Source of the DNA: Candidatus Eiseniibacteriota bacterium
Lineage (GTDB): Bacteria > Eisenbacteria > RBG-16-71-46
Length of the DNA stretch: 33,390 nt
Reading direction: 5' to 3'
Assembly: GCA_005893225.1 (NCBI GenBank)
Contig: VBOT01000106.1
Location: 1 to 33,390, forward strand
Shown here: positions 1 through 8,030 of the stretch, piece after piece
Numbering within the stretch: position 1 is the stretch's first letter
Layout: every line of letters begins with the position of its first letter
Notes under the pieces: model-generated
Told to the model about the DNA's origin: nothing
Databases searched by the model: none
What the model saw: the letters and a program-made list of their open reading frames with translations, nothing else
Program-made: the position numbers and the translations under genes

Positions 1-3
1 AAT

Positions 4-97
4 GCACGCGCCTAAGATGCGCTCCTGGCACACTTGGGCGCAAGCCATCTTTATCTCCCTGCTCGGGAAGCAGTTTCGTGACAGCCCCCTGACACCC
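4..97. repeat. Imperfect direct repeat, copy 1 (copper locus)
   Basis: Two conserved blocks match a second copy at 4211-4295 in the same orientation. The left block (4-45) matches 4211-4252 without gaps at 37 of 42 bases. The right block (75-97) is identical to 4273-4295. The spacer between them is 29 bases here and 20 in the other copy. In copy 2 the repeat covers the 5' end and upstream region of a leftward Cys/His-rich gene, so copy 1 may be the start of a decayed or paralogous gene running off the left edge. Read leftwards, TTG at 43 gives LRPSVPGAHLRRVH, against LRPNVRRAHPRRVR in copy 2. Confidence 0.85.
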
Positions 98-112
98 TCC
101 CACCCGCACTAG

Positions 113-331
113 GCCATCGCTGGGCGGTCTGGCCCAGTCGTTGGTGAACGGAAGGTCGAGCGCCCTTGCGCCAAGGAGTTCGTGATCGCTGCCCCGGGGA
201 TCCGAAGGGCGCTGCCCCTCGACCGTCGGGTCGAGATCACGTTCACTCCCGACGGCCTTGGCAAACTGCCATACCCCTCCGGGATGGATAGGGTCGCGGG
301 CACGATGCAGTCGAGTGGCTGCGGACTTTAG
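113..331 (+). pseudogene. Truncated, decayed cupredoxin remnant
   Basis: The + frame from the stop at 110-112 to the TAG at 329-331 reads as the C-terminal half of a small cupredoxin. It closely parallels the intact cupredoxin at 7011-7367: PCAKEFVIAA against [24 protein letters not shown] against [14 protein letters not shown], and SGMDRVAGTM against [10 protein letters not shown]. The first Cys survives, but the second (YACAMDM) has become YPSGMDR. There is no start codon, signal peptide or N-terminal half; the repeat at 4-97 lies where these would be. It ends one base before the stop of the convergent copper oxidase gene. The alignment is seen directly; loss of function is inferred. A functional but divergent protein is unlikely because half the fold is missing. 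Confidence 0.75.
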
Positions 332-2326
332 TTAACCTCCGACGAGGACAAACTTGGCACTGCTGCTGCCCGCACTGCTCCTTGCTTCAACCAGATAGAC
401 GCCCGGAACGAGGTGCCGGTTGGTATCAAGAAAGTGCCATCCGGCACCATCTCGGCGAGTGGTCGAGTACAAAGCCCGCCCGCTCAGATCGAAAATCGAC
501 AACTGCACGGCGCCTTCTGCGCGCTGGTACCAGCTGATTTGCGCGCCGTGCCTTGACGGGTTCGGTCGGACCTGAACGATGAGAGCGCCAGCGGCAACGC
601 CCGAAGGAGCATCGGTGGCTCCCCCTGGAACGATGCGAACCACAACGCCAGGGCTCGGGATGTCGTCGACCATCGCGAACAAGATGTAATACCCCACTGG
701 CGCGAGATTTCGATTCCCGGGAACGGCAACGGTGAGCGCGCCGCCTGCCTGGTAGGAAGGCAGGCTGAGAACGCGCGGAACGCCGCCATCGACCCAGTGG
801 GTCACTGCATTCGTGCCGACGAGCACGACGGAAGTGACGCTGTCGGTTCTGGAGACGGCTAGCTGAAGGGTCCCGCCGTTTTGGAGCGTGGTCGTGGAGA
901 TCGCATCGATGCGCGGCCGGATGCCGCGGAACAGGTACGGCGGCTCGAAAGCTTCGACGTCGTTGCTCAGGCCCGGTTGCGCCGGGCCCCCGGTGCCGGC
1001 CGTCGTGACCACCCGGCCATCCGGTACGAGCACCGTGACCGCGTGGTACTCGCGATACCACGCCATGTCCGCACACCGCCGCCAGGTGTTCGAGATGGGA
1101 TCGTACAGATCCGTCAGCTTGGTCTGACCCCACTCGTTCGTCGGGGCCGGGTGGCCGGGATCTTCGAGCTTCCCGCCCGCCACGAACACCTGCCCAGTCG
1201 GAAGCATCACTACCTCGGGCTGCGATCGCGTGACGGCCGCATTGGCACCGAGGGACCAGGTTTCCGTCGCGGGATCGTAGAGTTCGACCATGCTCGGGTT
1301 GCTGAGCGTCCCCCGGTAAATGCCGATGGCACACGCGCGACCGTCGGGAAGCAGGACAAGCGAATGATCGCAGTGCCCGGGCCAGAAGCGGTTCGTCTGA
1401 ACCATGGACCCGGTAGTGGTCCACCTGCCCGCGAGCACGTCGTAGACCTGAGGTGGCCACCAGGAGCGGAGGACCCTTCCATTGTAGAGCAGCACCGACG
1501 GTGGGAAATCCGAGGGGTTCGACATCGAGTCGGTCGCAGTCCATCCCGGATTGGCCGGATCGAAGATCTCGCAGGTTGAGGTGCGCTGTGCGTTCGGCCG
1601 CTGACCTCCGCCCATCGCCATGAGCTTCCCGTCAGCGAGGCGCACCAGCCCGGAGTACCAGCGCTCTTCGATCATGCTCGGAAGGACGGTCCAGCTGTTC
1701 GTGCGGTAGTCGTAGCTCTTGACTGTGCGAACCGCGTCGCGGAAATCCCCGGTATCCTGACCGCCCACGAAGATCAGGCTGCCATCGGCGAGAAGCGTGG
1801 TGATGTGGCAGCCCTGCATCGACGGCGAGGCGGGCGGGAAGAACTTGGCCCCGGTGACCGGATCGAAAATGAGCGGATCGATCGTATCGTGGCAGTAGAA
1901 GATGCGGCCATCAGGCAAGAGGCTGCCGGAGTCTGTGGCGTAGAGGTTCTCGGGGTTCGTGTCCCCGATGATCGTCCAGCGGCCGGGGTGAACGTCAGGG
2001 CCGAGTGCGAAGTCCTGAATGAGGTCCGACGCTCCCACCAGTCGCAGGGTTTCGGCGTAGGCGCGTCCGGGAAGCTCGGCACCGAGGCGCCAGGTGCCCG
2101 CGGGGACGCTCGCGAACTCGTAGCGCCCCTCTGGCGTCGTCCGGGCCTCCTGGACTACGGACGTATCCAGGGGCGCCGCGGTTATCCTGGCGCCGACGAG
2201 AGCGATGCCCGATGAAGAGCGCACGGTTCCTCGTACGGCGGCGGCTCCAGCGATCATCGAGACAAGGGCCTGGAAGGCGAGTGCGGCGGTCGTCGCCAGC
2301 CCTATCTGTCTACGGCACCGGCTCAC
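332..2326 (-). CDS. Secreted galactose-oxidase-like copper-radical oxidase
   Basis: A 664-residue secreted enzyme. Residues 1-30 form a signal peptide. Residues 31-110 look like a carboxypeptidase-regulatory beta-sandwich, 115-450 are kelch-type repeats (recurring LLPDGR, VFVAGG), 470-565 are the DUF1929 all-beta domain of galactose oxidases, and about 585-664 are a C-terminal tail like FlgD/T9SS sorting domains (PNPSRHG, YDL-like FDLSGR, PGVYLVE). Every copper-radical residue has a plausible counterpart: Cys145 (FYCHDT) and Tyr224 (RWYSG) for the Cys-Tyr cofactor, Tyr427-His428 (EYHA), and His510 (VTHW). In the family this site oxidises alcohols or aldehydes using O2, giving H2O2. It is last in a leftward copper cluster, 57 bases after a dihaem cytochrome c, which may supply an electron route. 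The start is GTG. The substrate cannot be told from the sequence. Confidence 0.88.
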   Translation of the reverse strand: MSRCRRQIGLATTAALAFQALVSMIAGAAAVRGTVRSSSGIALVGARITAAPLDTSVVQEARTTPEGRYEFASVPAGTWRLGAELPGRAYAETLRLVGASDLIQDFALGPDVHPGRWTIIGDTNPENLYATDSGSLLPDGRIFYCHDTIDPLIFDPVTGAKFFPPASPSMQGCHITTLLADGSLIFVGGQDTGDFRDAVRTVKSYDYRTNSWTVLPSMIEERWYSGLVRLADGKLMAMGGGQRPNAQRTSTCEIFDPANPGWTATDSMSNPSDFPPSVLLYNGRVLRSWWPPQVYDVLAGRWTTTGSMVQTNRFWPGHCDHSLVLLPDGRACAIGIYRGTLSNPSMVELYDPATETWSLGANAAVTRSQPEVVMLPTGQVFVAGGKLEDPGHPAPTNEWGQTKLTDLYDPISNTWRRCADMAWYREYHAVTVLVPDGRVVTTAGTGGPAQPGLSNDVEAFEPPYLFRGIRPRIDAISTTTLQNGGTLQLAVSRTDSVTSVVLVGTNAVTHWVDGGVPRVLSLPSYQAGGALTVAVPGNRNLAPVGYYILFAMVDDIPSPGVVVRIVPGGATDAPSGVAAGALIVQVRPNPSRHGAQISWYQRAEGAVQLSIFDLSGRALYSTTRRDGAGWHFLDTNRHLVPGVYLVEARSSAGSSSAKFVLVGG

Positions 2327-2383
2327 GCTGGTAGACTATCGCGTGGCTCGAGTTCTGCCCAGCCGAATTGCTTGGCTACCTTG

Positions 2384-3172
2384 TCAGTCTCCCCCCGCTT
2401 GCTCCGTGTCCTCCCTTGCCGCCTCCGGCGACCGCAACCACCGCACGTAAGCCCACAGCGCCTCAACATCACCCGGCTGGAGGTGTCGCTCGTAGGCCGG
2501 CATCTTGAGCACGGCTCGATCGAGGAAGAACCGGGCGAGCCGGTCGCGCTTGAACCGTTCGCTCACCCCGTGCTCAACCCACTCGCGGAACTCTGTGCTG
2601 TCCCGGACCAGATCCGGGAAGTCGGCTCCGTCCCACGAAGGGATGTAGCCCTTGAGCGAGCCGGGGTTGGGCTTGGCGAGCCGCCCGCCCGCGCCGTGGC
2701 AGCCCACGCATCCGAGCGCCTCGGCGCGCTCGAGTCCCCGCGAGGGGAGCGCGTCCTCGGGCTCGGGCGTCCCCGACATGGCCATGACGTAGGCGACCAG
2801 ATCGTTCACCTGACGCTCGCTCAGGCGGTGCTCGAAGGCCGGCATCCTGAGCGCGCCACTGTCGCGCTGGGCGCGCCACGTCTTGCTGGCAGCCTTTTTC
2901 TTCGAGACGCCGTCGTCGATCCATTGATGGATCTCGTCGGGCGACTTGGCGTACATCATCACGTCGCCTTCGAAGGTGGGCACCGTCTTGTCGGTGCGAC
3001 CCGGGTTCGCGGCTCCCCGAATGCCGCCGGGACCGTGGCAGTTGAAGCACCCGGTGCGCTCCGCCAGTCTTCGCCCGCGCTCCGCGTCCGGCAGGTGGGG
3101 CCGGAATACGAACGCGGCGGCGGCCCCGCCGGCCAACGCGACGCCCACCAGCACGACCAGGATCAGCCGCAT
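2384..3172 (-). CDS. Secreted dihaem cytochrome c
   Basis: A 262-residue protein with an N-terminal signal or anchor (residues 1-21) and two class I cytochrome c domains. Haem-binding motifs are CFNCH (Cys42, Cys45, His46) and CVGCH (Cys155, Cys158, His159). Each is followed by a likely axial methionine in a repeated context, RMPAFEHRL (Met110) and KMPAYERHL (Met224), so the halves look like an internal duplication. It would carry electrons in the periplasm. It lies 51 bases after the small secreted Cys/His protein and 57 bases before the copper-radical oxidase, all on one strand and probably co-transcribed. The partner enzyme is not proven; the oxidase downstream or a terminal oxidase elsewhere are both possible. 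Confidence 0.9.
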   Translation of the reverse strand: MRLILVVLVGVALAGGAAAAFVFRPHLPDAERGRRLAERTGCFNCHGPGGIRGAANPGRTDKTVPTFEGDVMMYAKSPDEIHQWIDDGVSKKKAASKTWRAQRDSGALRMPAFEHRLSERQVNDLVAYVMAMSGTPEPEDALPSRGLERAEALGCVGCHGAGGRLAKPNPGSLKGYIPSWDGADFPDLVRDSTEFREWVEHGVSERFKRDRLARFFLDRAVLKMPAYERHLQPGDVEALWAYVRWLRSPEAAREDTEQAGGD

Positions 3173-3223
3173 CGCGGCTCCGTAAGGGCGCGCGGCGACC
3201 CCGCGCGCCCTGGATCGGCTTCC

Positions 3224-3634
3224 TTACTTGGCGGCGGTCTCGGCGACCTTGTACGAGGCCGCCTCGATGCCCTTCATGCCGCTCCGTGTCATGACCATGC
3301 CGGTCACGCTGACCATCTTTCCGGCCATGGTCTTGAGTTCGTTGTACGGGTCGGCGTTGTCGTGATTCATGGTCAGCAGGTAGAGCGTGCCGTCGCTCGT
3401 CAGGAGCCCCATCGGCATTCCGCCGCTGATGCACTTGGTCGCGCACTCCACGTGCTTCTCGCCGCGCGCGCCGTGGCCGAGGTAGCACCCCGTATCCACG
3501 AGCTCGCCGGTCAAGGTCTTCGGGGCGTCGGCCTTGTGGGCCGCCATCTGATGCCCCTGGTGCGCCGTCGCGGTTGCGGCCGCAGCAGCAACCGGGAACG
3601 CGAGCGCGAGGAGCAGGATCGAGAGACGCTTCAT
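3224..3634 (-). CDS. Small secreted Cys/His protein, possible metal binder
   Basis: A secreted protein of about 136 residues of unknown function. Two ATG codons lie close together. The AGGAGG at 3641-3646 (read leftwards) directly abuts the ATG at 3640 but is six bases from the ATG at 3634, so the second is preferred. A signal peptide ends near the AAATATA region, followed by a His-rich patch (HQGHQMAAH). The folded part starts GELVDTGCYLGHG and has Cys50, His54, His61, Cys64 and Cys68 (numbered from 3634), then GxPxG and DGTLYLL. The C-H-H-C-C spacing suggests a metal or haem site, but this is inference. Its place between a Cys/His-rich membrane protein and a cytochrome c supports a role in copper or redox handling. 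Confidence 0.8.
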   Translation of the reverse strand: MKRLSILLLALAFPVAAAAATATAHQGHQMAAHKADAPKTLTGELVDTGCYLGHGARGEKHVECATKCISGGMPMGLLTSDGTLYLLTMNHDNADPYNELKTMAGKMVSVTGMVMTRSGMKGIEAASYKVAETAAK

Positions 3635-3788
3635 TTTCATCCTCCTGGAATCTGCAGCCCGCGGGCGAGCGCGGCGTTTCCGTGCCGCCCGGCAGGCGAT
3701 TCTCGATGAAATACGTAGTCGGAGGGGCGCCTGGGACGCGGAGTGGAGCGACCAGATAACCGCGCGATCAGGCGTCGCCGGCAGCCCG

Positions 3789-4250
3789 CTAGGGTCGGAG
3801 AACGGTGAATAGCGGTGCGGGGACCGGCGGCCCGAGGTCCCGATCGAGCTCGCGAAGCGCCGCCGGCCGACGTTCCGTCAGGACGGGCCGGCCGAGAGTG
3901 GGCGCCGTCGAGAAGTCCGGGGAAAGCTGGGTCAGCAAGGAAGTCCGCTCGGACGCCGGGAGCGACACCATGAGCCCCGCGCACGCCGCGTGCTCGCACG
4001 GGTGCGAGGCGGAGTGACGGGGCAAGACGTGCCGGCCGTGATGGATGTGGGAGGGTGCGTGGGCAGCCGCCTCGGCGGCGCAGGCCGCTCCGTGATCGCA
4101 AATGCAGGGGCAAAACGTGGCGGCAACCGTGCCCACGAGAAGCACTACGGCGGCGAAGAAGGCGGCCCCGGTCCCTCGGGCGCGCCTCCCGTTGAGTCCG
4201 AAGAGACGACGCACGCGCCTAGGATGCGCTCGTCGCACGTTTGGGCGCAA
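3789..4250 (-). CDS. Small Cys/His-rich membrane or secreted protein
   Basis: A 153-residue protein with an Arg-rich N-terminus, one hydrophobic segment (about 28-45), and then a dense metal-ligand region: Cys47, Cys49, Cys51, His53, Cys57, then His64, His68, His70, His71, His74, His79, His83, Cys85, His87 and Cys90. The C-terminal 60 residues are Pro/Leu-rich without recognisable motifs. Such small Cys/His proteins are common beside copper-efflux genes, so copper or another soft metal is likely, as inference. The TTG start at 4250 lies inside the repeat shared with the left edge; a GTG at 4214 is an alternative. It begins the leftward copper cluster, with 148 bases to the next gene. No named family is assigned. 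Confidence 0.65.
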   Translation of the reverse strand: MRPNVRRAHPRRVRRLFGLNGRRARGTGAAFFAAVVLLVGTVAATFCPCICDHGAACAAEAAAHAPSHIHHGRHVLPRHSASHPCEHAACAGLMVSLPASERTSLLTQLSPDFSTAPTLGRPVLTERRPAALRELDRDLGPPVPAPLFTVLRP

Positions 4251-4295
4251 GCAACCGACCTCGTGGGTAGCATTCGTGACAGCCCCCTGACACCC
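4211..4295. repeat. Imperfect direct repeat, copy 2 (copper locus)
   Basis: Second copy of the repeat at 4-97, about 4.2 kb away in direct orientation. It includes the first residues of the leftward Cys/His gene and its upstream region. The identical 23-base block (4273-4295) reads leftwards as TGTCA, six bases, TGTCA, a direct repeat with an 11-base period. Between them the repeats bracket the cupredoxin remnant, oxidase, cytochrome c and the two small Cys/His genes. The copies could therefore reflect duplication of the locus, or offer sites for homologous deletion. Confidence 0.85.
4266..4295 (-). promoter_or_regulatory. Candidate promoter/operator of leftward copper cluster
   Basis: Read leftwards, the most conserved part of the repeat contains GGGTGTCAGGGGGCTGTCAC. 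TGTCAC resembles the -35 element known for ECF41-type sigma factors, and TGTCA-N6-TGTCA is a one-helical-turn direct repeat such as a regulator might bind. Its complete conservation between the two copies, while the adjacent spacer changed in length and sequence, argues for function. No clear matching -10 was found in both copies, so the promoter assignment is tentative. Confidence 0.35.
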
Positions 4296-4359
4296 GATGC
4301 GCGGTGCAAGCGCCGAGCGGAGGCGGTTCGCCTCCGAGGATGGAGAGCCAGGCGGCGGC

Positions 4360-6822
4360 TCAGAGCGAAGTCGAGCGCAACCTCAGGGCATTGGCGATCA
4401 CCGAGACCGAGCTGAAGCTCATCGCGGCGGCGGCGATGATCGGGCTCAGGAGCACGCCGAACGCCGGATAGAGCACGCCGGCGGCCACGGGCACCCCGAG
4501 CGAGTTGTAGACGAAGGCGAACAACAGGTTCTGTCGGATGTTGCTCAGGGTCGCCCGGCTCAGCCGGCGGGCGCGGACGATGCCTCGAAGATCGCCCTTG
4601 ACCAGGGTCACGCCGGCGCTCTCCATGGCCACGTCGGTCCCGGTCCCCATCGCGATGCCCACCTGAGCCTGGGCCAAAGCGGGTGCGTCGTTGATGCCGT
4701 CGCCCGCCATGGCCACGAAACGCCCCTCCCGCTGGAGGCGTTTCACGACCTCGACCTTTTCCTCGGGCAGGACCTCGGCGATCACGTCGTCGATCCCCAG
4801 CCGCCGCGCAACCGCCTGGGCGGTGGTGCGACCGTCGCCGGTGAGCATCACGATCCGCAGCCCCTCGCGATGCAGGTGCTCGATGGCCTCGGGCGTGGTC
4901 TGCTTGATCGGGTCGGCCACGGCGACGAGCCCCATCAGGCGACCGTCGCCCGTCACGAACACCACGGTCCGGCCCTCCGCGCGCATCGTTTCGGCACGCT
5001 CGGACCAGGGCCCGAGCTCGATGCCGAGCGACTCGACGAGCGCCCGGTTACCCAGGGCTGCCTGCCGCCCGCCGGTGCGTCCCCTCACACCCTTCCCGGC
5101 CAACGACTCGAACCCCTCGACGGGTGCGGGCTCGACGCCTCGCTCGGCGGCGCCGGCCAGGATGGCGGCGGCGAGCGGATGCTCGCTCCCGCGCTCGAGG
5201 CCGGCGGCGATCCCGAGAACCACTTCCTGGCTGAGCCCTTCCGCCGGCTCGACCGCCACGAGCCGCGGCTTCCCTTCGGTGAGCGTGCCGGTCTTGTCCA
5301 CGACCAGCGTGTCGACCTTGCGGAGCGTCTCGATGGCCTCGGCGTTCTTGAACAGGATGCCCATCGTCGCACCCCTTCCCATGGCCACCATGATGGAGAT
5401 CGGGGTCGCCAGTCCCAGGGCGCAGGGGCAAGCGATCATCAGCACCGCCACCGCGTTGATGAGCGCGTAGGCCATGCGGGGCGGCGGACCGACCAGTCCC
5501 CACACCACGAAGGTCGCGATCGCGATCAGGACCACGGCCGGCACGAACCAGCCCGAGACCTGATCGGCGAGGTTCTGGATCGGGGCCCGGCTGCGCTGCG
5601 CTTCGGCCACCCTCTGGACGATGCGCGCGAGCACGGTCTCCGCGCCGACCCGCTCGGCCCGCATGACGAGAGAGCCGCTGAGGTTGATCGTGGCTCCCAC
5701 CAGACGGTCGCCGGGCCGCTTCTCGACCGGGATGGGCTCGCCGCTCACCATCGACTCGTCCACGGCGCTTTGGCCCTCCAGCACCAGGCCGTCCACCGGC
5801 ATCTTCTCGCCGGGGCGAACCCGCAGCCGGTCTCCGACCCGAACCTGGTCGAGCGGAACGTCCTCCTCGCTCCCGTCGTCGCGCAGGCGGCGCCCGGTCC
5901 TGGGCGCCAGGCCCAGCAACGCCCGGATGGCCGAGCTGGTGTGGCTCCGCGCCCGCAGCTCGAGAACCTGGCCGAGGAGCACGAGCGTCACGATCACCGC
6001 CGAGACCTCGAAGTAGACGCCCACATGTCCGTGCCGATCGCGAAACGAGGGCGGGAAGAGAGAGGGCGCAATCGTCGCCGCCACGCTGTACAAGAAGGCG
6101 ACCGCGACCCCGAGCCCGATCAGCGTGAACATGTTGAGGCTGCGGTTCACCACCGAGGCCCACCCGCGGACCAGGAACGGCCACCCGGCCCAGACCACGA
6201 CGGGGGCGGCCAGCGCCAGCTCGACCCAGCGGAGGACCGGCGAGCCCTCGAAACGCAGGGGGGGCCATCCCGGAATCGCGTGCCCCATCGCCATCAGGAG
6301 GAGCGGCACCGTCAACGCGACGCCGAACCAGAGCCGCCGGGTCATGTCGGCGAGCTCGGGGTTCTCCTCTTCCGCTGTCCCGACCGGGGTCCGGGGCTCG
6401 AGCGCCATGCCGCAGATGGGGCAGCTTCCCGGCGCGTTCCGCACGATCTGCGGGTGCATCGGACAGGTCCACTCGGGCGCGGGGGCCGGCACCAGCGGCA
6501 GGACCCTCTCGAGCGCCATGCCGCACTTCGGGCAGTCCCCAGGACCCGGCCGGCGCACCTCGGGGTGCATGGGACAGGTGTGCTCCCCCGGCGGAGTCAC
6601 ACCCGGGGGCCCGGCCGGCTCGGGTGAGGAGACGAAGCGCGCGGGGTCCGACTCGAACTTCGCACGGCAGCCAGGACCGCAGAAGACATAAGTCCTGCCG
6701 TCATGCACGGTTCGATGGGGGCCGCCGGGTTCGACGGTCATGCCGCAGACCGGATCCTTGACCCGGGAGGCTTCACGGCGCTGGCCGGCGGGCTCCGCCA
6801 CCGAGCTACGCTCCTCGTTCAC
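4360..6822 (-). CDS. copA: Cu(I)-exporting P1B-type ATPase
   Basis: Pumps monovalent copper out of the cytoplasm using ATP. From the GTG at 6822 the protein has about 820 residues. GGAGG lies seven bases upstream of this start, whereas the further GTG at 6849 would place the SD inside the gene. In place of ferredoxin-like HMA domains, the N-terminus has a YHS domain (DPVCGMTV...FCGPGC) and two zinc-ribbon-like heavy-metal-binding domains (TCPMHPE...CPKCGMALE and TCPMHPQ...CPICGMALE). The core has the CPC motif (Cys465, Cys467), phosphorylation site DKTGT (Asp509), SEHPLA, and [17 protein letters not shown] and MSFSSVSVI in the last membrane segments are typical of the copper group P1B-1. It is divergent from a cupredoxin lipoprotein and tail-to-head with the leftward copper cluster. 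Confidence 0.95.
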   Translation of the reverse strand: MNEERSSVAEPAGQRREASRVKDPVCGMTVEPGGPHRTVHDGRTYVFCGPGCRAKFESDPARFVSSPEPAGPPGVTPPGEHTCPMHPEVRRPGPGDCPKCGMALERVLPLVPAPAPEWTCPMHPQIVRNAPGSCPICGMALEPRTPVGTAEEENPELADMTRRLWFGVALTVPLLLMAMGHAIPGWPPLRFEGSPVLRWVELALAAPVVVWAGWPFLVRGWASVVNRSLNMFTLIGLGVAVAFLYSVAATIAPSLFPPSFRDRHGHVGVYFEVSAVIVTLVLLGQVLELRARSHTSSAIRALLGLAPRTGRRLRDDGSEEDVPLDQVRVGDRLRVRPGEKMPVDGLVLEGQSAVDESMVSGEPIPVEKRPGDRLVGATINLSGSLVMRAERVGAETVLARIVQRVAEAQRSRAPIQNLADQVSGWFVPAVVLIAIATFVVWGLVGPPPRMAYALINAVAVLMIACPCALGLATPISIMVAMGRGATMGILFKNAEAIETLRKVDTLVVDKTGTLTEGKPRLVAVEPAEGLSQEVVLGIAAGLERGSEHPLAAAILAGAAERGVEPAPVEGFESLAGKGVRGRTGGRQAALGNRALVESLGIELGPWSERAETMRAEGRTVVFVTGDGRLMGLVAVADPIKQTTPEAIEHLHREGLRIVMLTGDGRTTAQAVARRLGIDDVIAEVLPEEKVEVVKRLQREGRFVAMAGDGINDAPALAQAQVGIAMGTGTDVAMESAGVTLVKGDLRGIVRARRLSRATLSNIRQNLLFAFVYNSLGVPVAAGVLYPAFGVLLSPIIAAAAMSFSSVSVIANALRLRSTSL

Positions 6823-6860
6823 TGGGTTTCCTCCCTCAAGTACCACCACTATCCGTCGAT

Positions 6861-6889
6861 TCTTTACAGAAGTATCGCAATGCCTGCAA
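6861..6889 (-). promoter_or_regulatory. Candidate promoter of copA
   Basis: Read leftwards, TTGCAG (6884-6889) and TAAAGA (6861-6866) are separated by 17 bases, a sigma70-like arrangement, in a locally AT-richer part of the 188-base divergent region between copA and the cupredoxin gene. Each hexamer matches the consensus at only three positions. No CueR, CsoR or CopY operator was recognised. Confidence 0.3.
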
Positions 6890-7010
6890 GAACGGCGGAG
6901 ACGTACGGAGGGAGCTTGGTGTAATGATGGGCCTGCGACGCGGGCCGAGCTGCGAACGTGGCGGAGGTGTGCGCGGTGCAGGGCCGGGGACGGACCAAGG
7001 GGAACTGACC

Positions 7011-7367
7011 ATGGAAAGACGAAAGTTGTGGAGCCCGATCATGCTCCTCGGCTGGACCATCGCCCTCGCGATCGGCTGTGCCCAGACACCCAAGTCCGTC
7101 AGCGGCACGCGAATCGCGATCTCGGTTACCGAGAACGGCTTCGAGCCCAAGGTGGTGGCCGTCCCGGCCGGCAAGCCGGTGACCCTGGTCGTGACCCGGC
7201 ACACCGACGAGACCTGTGTCAGGGACTTCGTGATGGCAGAACGCAACATCAGCAAGCCGCTGCCGCTGGAGCGGCCGGTCGAGATCACCTTCACGCCCGA
7301 GAAGCCCGGGGACCTCACCTATGCGTGTGCCATGGACATGTTCCGCGGGACGGTGCGGGTCGAATGA
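7011..7367 (+). CDS. Cupredoxin-domain lipoprotein
   Basis: A 118-residue exported protein with a lipobox (ALAIGC, Cys23), so probably anchored to a membrane. The rest is a single small cupredoxin domain of the EfeO-like type: [16 protein letters not shown], then [24 protein letters not shown] and a closing [12 protein letters not shown]. The two cysteines and the Met residues of CAMDM are likely copper ligands. The ATG at 7011 is chosen because AAGGGGA precedes it by seven bases and the signal sequence follows at once; the frame extends upstream but without signal-like sequence. Divergent from copA, so a periplasmic copper chaperone or buffer is likely (inference). A decayed paralogue lies at 113-331. 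Confidence 0.87.
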   Translation: MERRKLWSPIMLLGWTIALAIGCAQTPKSVSGTRIAISVTENGFEPKVVAVPAGKPVTLVVTRHTDETCVRDFVMAERNISKPLPLERPVEITFTPEKPGDLTYACAMDMFRGTVRVE

Positions 7368-7504
7368 CGAATAATCTTGGCGGCAAGCCGTCCCTCGTGG
7401 AGTAAGATCTGGGCAGGCATCCCTGCGAGGCGGCGCCGCGCCGAGCGACCGCCCCTCCCGCCCTCGCCGTCTCTCGGCGCGCTCGCTCAACAGGGAGGTA
7501 GATC

Positions 7505-8026
7505 ATGTCGCCGCTGTCCGCGATCGCCTCTCTCCGCGATCGCATCGAGCGCCTGCTCGAGGAGTCTCGGAGCCGGCATGCTGGACCTGGACGCGCGCGC
7601 CGCGGGCCGGCGGCCACCGAAGAGACCCGCGATCGTTTCGACGTTCTGGCGCGCCTGTGGCTCGAGGACTTCGTGGTGCCGCGCATGACCATGCTGGCCG
7701 ACAGCTTTCCCAACAGCAAGCCGGTGCAATGCGCTCTCAGCGACCGACGCATCTCGCTCCGGCTCGATCGCAGCCAGGAGTTTCCCGCCCAGGCCGGGGT
7801 CGCGGTCGCGATCGAGCACGACCTCGAGCGCGTGCGGGTCGCCTTCCAGGCGTCGATCGAGCCGATGAGCGCCGATTACCAGCGGCAGAGCGCGATCGAG
7901 TTCGAGCTCGCCTCCCCGGACGACGGGAGGCTCGAGATGTTCGTCGAAGATCGGCTCCTCCAGTTCGTCAGCGACTATCTGAGGGTGCGCGAGTCCCAGC
8001 CCGCCGCGATGGCTGGAAAGAAGTAG
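7505..8026 (+). CDS. Conserved-looking hypothetical protein, 173 aa
   Basis: Function not recognised. The ATG at 7505 has a strong SD (AGGGAGGT). The predicted protein is soluble: no signal peptide or membrane segment, an N-terminal amphipathic helix (SLRDRIERLLEES), a helix FDVLARLWLEDFVVPRM, and then an alternating beta-rich half (RISLRLDRS, VAVAIEHDLERVRVAFQA, AIEFELASPD) ending in a helix (VEDRLLQFVSDYL). Charged residues are abundant and there are no catalytic-looking motifs; the only Cys is in VQCAL. It follows the cupredoxin gene by 137 bases, and a GC hairpin follows its stop, so it may be a single-gene unit. Confidence 0.8.
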   Translation: MSPLSAIASLRDRIERLLEESRSRHAGPGRARRGPAATEETRDRFDVLARLWLEDFVVPRMTMLADSFPNSKPVQCALSDRRISLRLDRSQEFPAQAGVAVAIEHDLERVRVAFQASIEPMSADYQRQSAIEFELASPDDGRLEMFVEDRLLQFVSDYLRVRESQPAAMAGKK

Positions 8027-8030
8027 CGCG

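Noticed and set aside
2372-3709. Long + strand open frame opposite the cytochrome c and the small secreted protein
   Set aside because: It is a high-GC antisense frame with Arg/Gly/His-biased composition; haem motifs, signal peptides and SDs all support the minus-strand genes.
4-4295. Repeats at 4-97 and 4211-4295 as ends of a transposable element
   Set aside because: They are direct, imperfect and contain coding-like sequence; no transposase or integrase lies between them.
4297-6627. 776-codon + strand open frame opposite copA
   Set aside because: Antisense artefact of GC-rich codon use; copA has full motif support on the other strand.
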